Shown: piece by piece, positions 8,011 to 12,610 of the stretch | Numbering within the stretch: position 1 is the first letter of the stretch | Layout of the letters: every line of letters starts with the position of its first letter | Source of the DNA: Actinomycetota bacterium | GTDB lineage: Bacteria; Actinomycetota; Thermoleophilia; Gaiellales; F1-60-MAGs149 | NCBI GenBank assembly: GCA_947481755.1 | Contig: CANKHS010000029.1 | Span: 1 to 12,610 of the forward strand | Direction of reading: 5' to 3' | Length of the DNA: 12,610 nucleotides | Made by a program: the position numbers and the translations under genes | Notes under the pieces: generated by a model | The model's database searches: none | What the model was told of the DNA's origin: nothing | Seen by the model: the letters and a program-made list of their open reading frames with translations, nothing else

Positions 8011-8895
8011 TGGGATCACGATGTCGCCGAGCGTCTGCACCTCGTGCTCGAGTTCAACGCCGAACTGTTCACGCGCGCGGCGGCGAGCCTCAACCATCAG
8101 TGCCAGCACGTCAGCAGATGTGGCGTCGGCAAAATTCTCGATGAAGTTGGCGTGCTTTTCCGAGATCCGCGCACCGCCAACCGTGTAGCCCTTGAGCCCG
8201 CAGGCCTCCAAGATTTGGCCACTGGTCTGTTCGCCAGCCGGGTTCTTGAAGACGCTGCCAAAGGTCCGTGCCTTGCGCGGTTGGGCGGCCGAGCGGCGAT
8301 CTTGGTATTCCCGCACCAGCGCCTTGATGCCGGCCGGATCGCCCGGAGCAAGGGCGAGTTCTGCCTGCGTCACGATTTCGCCCGGCTTGAGGTTCGAGTG
8401 GCGATACGTCAGGGCGAGTTCGTCTGCGTGTGCGCGACGAATGCCGTTGGCGCTGCAGATCGTGACGCCTACCAGCACGTCCTTGCACTCGCGACCGTAG
8501 GCGCCGGCGTTCATCCGTACTGCGCCGCCGATCGTGCCGGGAATCGCACAGGCGAACTCGAACCCAGCGAGCCCGGCGTCGCCCACTTTGCGCACCACTG
8601 TGGCGAGTGTGGCACCGCCGCCAGCGATCACTCCAGTCTCGGTCACCTCGATCGCAGCGAGGGCTCCGTCGAGGCGTAAGACGAGGCCTGCGAAACCGGT
8701 GTCCGCTGGCAAGAGGTTTGAGCCAAGGCCAATCACGGCGATCGCTAGCTGTTCCTGTTCGGCCCACTGCAGCATCGTCTGCAGTGCGAGTTCCTCGTTG
8801 GGTTCAGCCAGATACTGCGCGAGGCCACCCGTACCGATCGTCGTAAAGCGACTGAGCGGCACATCAGTGGTAACACCGGGGGGCAGCGTGCTCAA
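8002..8895 (-). CDS. murB: UDP-N-acetylenolpyruvoylglucosamine reductase
   Basis: FAD- and NADPH-dependent enzyme that reduces UDP-GlcNAc-enolpyruvate to UDP-MurNAc in the cytoplasm. It is 297 residues, typical of the shorter type II MurB that lacks the E. coli insertion. FAD-binding motifs are GLGSNLL (56-62) and IPGTIGGAVRMNAGAYG (118-134). YRHSNL (164-169) supplies the conserved Arg. GSVFKNP (213-219) carries the catalytic Ser at 214. HEVQTLG near the C-terminus supplies the Glu at 285. The start is a TTG overlapping the murC stop (TTGA), without a Shine-Dalgarno, so translational coupling is likely. The N-terminal sequence DVPLSRFTTIGTGG fits the family from the first residues, which supports this start. 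Confidence 0.96.
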   Translation of the reverse strand: MSTLPPGVTTDVPLSRFTTIGTGGLAQYLAEPNEELALQTMLQWAEQEQLAIAVIGLGSNLLPADTGFAGLVLRLDGALAAIEVTETGVIAGGGATLATVVRKVGDAGLAGFEFACAIPGTIGGAVRMNAGAYGRECKDVLVGVTICSANGIRRAHADELALTYRHSNLKPGEIVTQAELALAPGDPAGIKALVREYQDRRSAAQPRKARTFGSVFKNPAGEQTSGQILEACGLKGYTVGGARISEKHANFIENFADATSADVLALMVEARRRAREQFGVELEHEVQTLGDIVIPPA

Positions 8896-10199
8896 TTGAG
8901 TATCGCCCGAGCAATGCGGTCGACGGGGCCGGCACCGCAGCAGAGGATGAGATCACCGTTACGTGCGATCCCTTGGATCTCGCGGGCTGCCGCACCACCC
9001 GTGCCAATAAAGACGGCCTTCGAACCAACCAATTGGGCAATGCGCCGCGCGCTGGCCTCGGGATCGGGCGCGCCACGCGCGACGTAGGTCTCGACGACGA
9101 TCACGCGGTCGGCGGCCTTCAATACCTCCGCGAACTCCTCACCAAAGGCGATCGTGCGCCACGGCATGTGCGGCTGAAAGAGCACGATCAGACGCTTTGG
9201 CTCGCGCCCACGCGCTGCGGCGATGGCCGCGGCAAGTTCGGTCGGATGGTGCGCATAATCGTCGACGACGGTGTAGCCGAAGGCGCGACCGACCACTTCG
9301 AAACGGCGTCCCGCGCCCTCAAATCGCTCGAGCGCCGCAAAGGCTTCGTCGAGTGGCACACCGAGCCGCTCCAGCACCAGTGCTGCCGCACAGGCATTGC
9401 CGGCATTGTGGACACCAGGCACGGCGAGGCGCACCCGTTCGGGGCCACGCGAAGGACGAAACGCCACGCCATCGCCGTCGGCAGCCGCGTCCAACGCTCG
9501 CAATCCGTCGCCTGGACCAACACCAAAGCGCGCAACCTCGGCCGCCGGGGAAATCGCCACACCGTCACCGAGCACGATCAATCCGTCTGTCGGCACGGTG
9601 TCGGCCCATTCGCCCAACAGGGCAACCACATCCTCGACAGAGTCGTAGTGGTCGACATGATCGAAATCGACATTGAGCACGACACCAATCGTGGCTGGTA
9701 GTTGCCGCACAGAGCGATCGGACTCATCGCCCTCGACGATCGCGATCCGGTCCGCCCCACCTCGGGCGTTGGTGCCGAGTTGACGAACGTCTCCACCGAC
9801 GACGAAGGTTGGGTCGAGCCCCAATTCCACGGCGGCAGCGGCCAGCATGGCGCTCGTCGTGGTTTTGCCGTGCGCACCCGTGACGACAACGCGTTCGGTG
9901 TGTTCTCGCAGAATCTCGGCGAGGGCCTCTGCTCGGTGTTGGATTGGTAGCCCCAACTCGCGCGCGCGGATCAACTCGGGGGCGTCATCGGGAATTGCGC
10001 CCGAGACAATCAGACGCTCAGCGGTCTCGGTGTGCTCTGCGCTGTGACCGATCTCGCAGGCGATGCCTTCTGCAATCAGCTTCTTCGTCAGCAGACTTTC
10101 CTCGCGGTCGCAGCCCGTCACGATCTGCCCACGCTGTGCAAGCACGCGTGCGATACCACTCATGCCCGCGCCACCGACTCCAACCATGTGGATACTCAT
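8892..10199 (-). CDS. murC: UDP-N-acetylmuramate--L-alanine ligase
   Basis: ATP-dependent Mur ligase that adds L-alanine to UDP-MurNAc, the first step of stem-peptide assembly. It is 435 residues, slightly short for the family. The N-terminal Rossmann domain opens with GVGGAGMSGIA (7-17). The central ATPase domain has the P-loop GAHGKTTTSAML (108-119), EGDESDRS (146-153) and NVDFDHVDHYD. HNAGNACAA (264-272) and GRRFE lead into the C-terminal domain with DDYAHHP (303-309) and QPH. All ligase landmarks are present. The ATG overlaps the murG stop (ATGA), with AAGGGA 7 nt upstream. The 3' end overlaps murB by 4 bp. Confidence 0.97.
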   Translation of the reverse strand: MSIHMVGVGGAGMSGIARVLAQRGQIVTGCDREESLLTKKLIAEGIACEIGHSAEHTETAERLIVSGAIPDDAPELIRARELGLPIQHRAEALAEILREHTERVVVTGAHGKTTTSAMLAAAAVELGLDPTFVVGGDVRQLGTNARGGADRIAIVEGDESDRSVRQLPATIGVVLNVDFDHVDHYDSVEDVVALLGEWADTVPTDGLIVLGDGVAISPAAEVARFGVGPGDGLRALDAAADGDGVAFRPSRGPERVRLAVPGVHNAGNACAAALVLERLGVPLDEAFAALERFEGAGRRFEVVGRAFGYTVVDDYAHHPTELAAAIAAARGREPKRLIVLFQPHMPWRTIAFGEEFAEVLKAADRVIVVETYVARGAPDPEASARRIAQLVGSKAVFIGTGGAAAREIQGIARNGDLILCCGAGPVDRIARAILN

Positions 10200-11263
10200 C
10201 GCGTCGTCCCTTCGGCGAGGAGCAGGAGCTCATTCGCCATTTCCTGTGCTGCGTTCGGACGGGCGAGAGACAGCATTGCCTGTTCCATGACACCTCGGCG
10301 CTCGATGTCTCCGACGATGCCATCGATCGCCTTACGCAGCCCGTGCGGAGTCAGGTTTGCGTCGGAGATGACTATCGCCGCACCGGCGGCTGCAAACGAT
10401 GCCGCGTTCAAGGTTTGGTGATCGTCTGCAGCGCCAGCCCAAGGGATCAGCACCGCTGCTCGACCGGCCGCTGCCACCTCGGCAACCGAGCCCCCAGCAC
10501 GCGCTATGACCACATCAGAGGCCGCGAGCAATACGGGCAGAGCGCTCGTGAACTCTTGCTCTTCAAAACGGTCGGGGCTCCCTGTGGCGCGTGCCTTGCC
10601 GCGACCGGCGATCAGATAGACCCGCTGTCCGACCGGCACCGCGTCGTCGTAGGCAGTGCGCAGTGCACTGTTGATGGGGCCCGCGCCAAGCGAACCACCA
10701 AACGCGACGATCACCCGCTCGTCACTCGCGATTCCGAGTTGCTCGCGGGCCTCGGCGCGCGTGGTCTCGATAAAGGCCCGGTCGACAGGGCGTCCCGTGA
10801 CGAGGTACTTATCGCCCGTGCGACCAGCGACAGGAAACGCCAGAAAGACGCGATCGACCAGGGGTGCCGCGAGACGATTCGCGAGACCAAGTCGAGCGTC
10901 AGCCTCACTCAGTGCTGAGGGAATGGAATGCCGACGGGCCGCCACCAACATCGGACCAGCGACGTAGCCCCCGGCCCCAAATACGGCGTCCGGACGAACG
11001 GTCTTGATGATGCGCGAACACGCCACAGGAGCGACGGTTGCACGACCAAGCGCCTTGACCAACTTGAGACTCGGGCGGCGCGGAAAACCCTCTACGACGA
11101 ACGGCATAAACGGGTAGCCGCGAGCTGGCACGAGTTCGGCCTCGATACGCGTCGGTGTGCCCGCAAAGGTGACATCGGCACCACGCTCACGCAGGGCGTC
11201 GGCGACGGCCAGCGCTGGTGCAACGTGACCAACGGTTCCGCCAGCGGCAATCAGGATCCGCAC
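10196..11263 (-). CDS. murG: UDP-GlcNAc transferase forming lipid II (MurG)
   Basis: Membrane-associated GT28 glycosyltransferase that adds GlcNAc to lipid I on the inner face of the membrane. An ATG exists at 11269, but GGAGG sits only 1 nt before it. The GTG at 11263 has a 7-nt spacer and gives the typical beginning VRILIAAGGT, so 355 residues are annotated. Motifs: glycine loop GGTVGHVAPAL (8-18), GAGGYVAGP (96-104), SEADARLGLANR (119-130), second glycine loop GGSLGA (189-194), RAGGSVAEV (255-263) with the sugar-contact Glu, and DDHQTLNA (280-287). Variants from the E. coli pattern are Val in GGTVGH and SEADA in place of HEQNA. Both resemble other deep-branching actinobacteria, so the gene is expected to be functional. 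It overlaps murC and follows ftsW by 35 nt. Confidence 0.95.
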   Translation of the reverse strand: MRILIAAGGTVGHVAPALAVADALRERGADVTFAGTPTRIEAELVPARGYPFMPFVVEGFPRRPSLKLVKALGRATVAPVACSRIIKTVRPDAVFGAGGYVAGPMLVAARRHSIPSALSEADARLGLANRLAAPLVDRVFLAFPVAGRTGDKYLVTGRPVDRAFIETTRAEAREQLGIASDERVIVAFGGSLGAGPINSALRTAYDDAVPVGQRVYLIAGRGKARATGSPDRFEEQEFTSALPVLLAASDVVIARAGGSVAEVAAAGRAAVLIPWAGAADDHQTLNAASFAAAGAAIVISDANLTPHGLRKAIDGIVGDIERRGVMEQAMLSLARPNAAQEMANELLLLAEGTTR

Positions 11264-11270
11264 TGGCATG

Positions 11271-11275
11271 CCTCC
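11271..11275 (-). promoter_or_regulatory. Ribosome binding site that sets the GTG start of murG
   Basis: GGAGG on the minus strand. The spacer is 1 nt to the ATG at 11269 (too close) and 7 nt to the GTG at 11263 (optimal). It therefore argues for the GTG as the real start. Confidence 0.7.
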
Positions 11276-11298
11276 AAGGCTAGAGGACGCTGCGGCGC

Positions 11299-12558
11299 CT
11301 AGCCGACATTTGCGACGGGGCGTCGCCGGGACGGGCGCGGCGTTGGACTCTCGGGCGCGGGCTCTGGTGCACGCGTGCGCTTGATGGTCGGCAACATCTG
11401 GGGCTCACGACTAATCGCGATCAAGACGCCCACGAGCGCGAGAATCACGATCCTTGATGACGAGCCGTAGGAGATCAGTGGCAGTGGGATACCCGTCAGC
11501 GGCAAGATGCCCATCACGGCGCCGAGATTGACAATTGCCTGACCGACGATCAGCGCCGTCGCACCGGCCGCAAGCAGGCGCTGAAATGGATCGGCTGTAC
11601 GCATGGCGATTGTGTAGCCCGCCCAGGCAAAGGCACCGAAGAGTCCGACGATGATGAGGGCTCCGATCAGACCCAACTCTTCGCCAATCACGGCAAAGAT
11701 CATGTCGGTATGTGCCTCCGGCAGGAAGTTCACTTTCTGCACGCTGCCACCCAAGCCAACGCCGAAGATGCCACCCGAACCGACAGCGATCATCGACTGG
11801 ACAACCTGATACGCGCCATCCGCGCTCTGTCCCCACGGATCGAGGAACGCGAAAATACGATCGCGTCGATACGGCGCCGCATAGATCATCACGGCGCCGA
11901 GCGTAAGGCTGATGCCCATCACCTTGACCAACAGTGACGTCTTTGTGCCTGCGGCGACGAGCAACGCTAAGACCATGATGCAGACGGCGAGTGTCGTGCC
12001 GAGATCGGGCTGGACCATGATCAGTGCGCAGACGATCCCCACCACGAGCCCAACTGGCATGAGGAGCTCTTTGAGCGTCCCCGGTGGGCGTTTCTTGGTT
12101 GCCAGCATCGCGGCGACGATCAGCAGCGTTCCGACTTTTGCAAACTCGGATGGCTGGATCGTGATCGGTCCGAGCGCAAGCCAGCGCGCTGCACCATTCG
12201 CAGAGACGCCAATTCCGGGGACCTTGACGGCAACAAGTCCAATCAACGAGGCAATAAAGACGATCGGGGCGAATCGACGTAGCCACCCTGCCGGGACAAA
12301 GATGAGACCGATCATCAACGCCACACCGACGACGGTGTAGACGATGCCTGTCTTGATGAAGTACAGCGAGTCGAAGTTGAACTCGGAATGCGTCATCGCG
12401 TATGCGCTCGAGGCCGAGTAGACCATCAACTGACCGAACACCGTCAGACAGATGGTGACGATCGCCAGCACCTGAGCTTCGAGTGGTAGCTCGCGCCGCA
12501 AGAGTTTGGGGACGCCGTCGTCAGAACGAAACAGCCGGAGAGGATTGGCGCGTTGCAC
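11299..12558 (-). CDS. ftsW: Septal peptidoglycan polymerase FtsW (SEDS family)
   Basis: Multi-pass membrane glycosyltransferase that polymerises lipid II at the division site with a class B PBP. It is 419 residues with about ten hydrophobic segments. SEDS landmarks are NGAARWL (121-127), QPSEFAK (135-141), QPDLGT (183-188), NFLPEAHTDMIFAVIGEELG (267-286) with the conserved Asp at 275, and GILPLTGIPLPLISYG (350-365). The next residues are SSS where family members usually have GSS. The C-terminus is a Pro/Arg-rich cytoplasmic tail. The start is GTG with an in-frame TAA just upstream, so it is the first possible start; no clear Shine-Dalgarno is seen. Position directly upstream of murG argues for FtsW rather than RodA. 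Confidence 0.93.
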   Translation of the reverse strand: MQRANPLRLFRSDDGVPKLLRRELPLEAQVLAIVTICLTVFGQLMVYSASSAYAMTHSEFNFDSLYFIKTGIVYTVVGVALMIGLIFVPAGWLRRFAPIVFIASLIGLVAVKVPGIGVSANGAARWLALGPITIQPSEFAKVGTLLIVAAMLATKKRPPGTLKELLMPVGLVVGIVCALIMVQPDLGTTLAVCIMVLALLVAAGTKTSLLVKVMGISLTLGAVMIYAAPYRRDRIFAFLDPWGQSADGAYQVVQSMIAVGSGGIFGVGLGGSVQKVNFLPEAHTDMIFAVIGEELGLIGALIIVGLFGAFAWAGYTIAMRTADPFQRLLAAGATALIVGQAIVNLGAVMGILPLTGIPLPLISYGSSSRIVILALVGVLIAISREPQMLPTIKRTRAPEPAPESPTPRPSRRRPVANVG

Positions 12559-12610
12559 ACAGGTGGGTTCGCCACCCGGTTAGCATCCCCTCTGCCTGTA
12601 TCTACGCGGC
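12559..12610. other. Window edge upstream of ftsW
   Basis: 52 bases beyond the ftsW start. A 5-bp GGTGG / CCACC hairpin with a 5-nt loop lies at about 12562-12576. In dcw clusters murD usually precedes ftsW, but too little sequence is visible to recognise its end. Confidence 0.3.

Noticed and set aside
12562..12576. Hairpin upstream of ftsW as a terminator
   Set aside because: Only 5 bp of stem, no U-run, and it lies within 20 nt of the ftsW start.

Overview
The window is a gene-dense, high-GC bacterial chromosome segment. Every recognised gene is on the minus strand, so the reading order runs from high to low coordinates. It most resembles an actinobacterium of the Thermoleophilia/Solirubrobacterales type. 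This placement is an inference. It rests on the Ig-like secreted-protein module of a style common in that group, a MurG glycine loop reading GGTVGH instead of GGTGGH, the cell-wall gene order, an Ala/Lys/Pro-rich IF3 tail, and frequent GTG and TTG starts.

Layout in transcription order. (1) 12558-8002: the peptidoglycan/division (dcw) block ftsW, murG, murC, murB. murG/murC and murC/murB overlap by 4 bp. These genes supply the septal SEDS polymerase, the lipid II glycosyltransferase, and two cytoplasmic Mur enzymes (UDP-MurNAc-L-Ala ligase and UDP-GlcNAc-enolpyruvate reductase). The ftsQ/ftsZ genes that commonly follow murB are not present.

(2) 7949-5719: two poorly characterised genes sit where ftsQ would be expected. 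The first encodes a protein with sigma-factor-like cytoplasmic regions, one transmembrane helix and a low-complexity outer tail. The second encodes a secreted protein with an Ig-like module, and its start overlaps the first gene's stop (ATGA). This pair is the most novel-looking content. (3) 5746-5169: bolA and a CGFS monothiol glutaredoxin, overlapping by 4 bp. They are a known partner pair in Fe-S and iron handling. bolA also overlaps the end of the secreted-protein gene, so four genes in a row are physically overlapped.

(4) 5022-3356: a Crp/Fnr-family regulator with a strong Shine-Dalgarno, a candidate promoter and an imperfect 22-bp palindrome upstream, followed by a PfkB-family sugar/nucleoside kinase. 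(5) 3320-1: thrS, infC and rpmI (the last cut by the window edge). This is the same order as the thrS-infC-rpmI-rplT translation locus of Escherichia coli. The IF3 protein carries a long bipartite tail ending in an octapeptide repeat encoded by 24-bp DNA units.

No tRNA, rRNA, CRISPR array, insertion sequence or phage gene was seen. No stretch over 300 bases lacks a gene; the longest gaps are 1228-1406 and 5023-5168. The long open frames on the plus strand are antisense shadows of the minus-strand genes.
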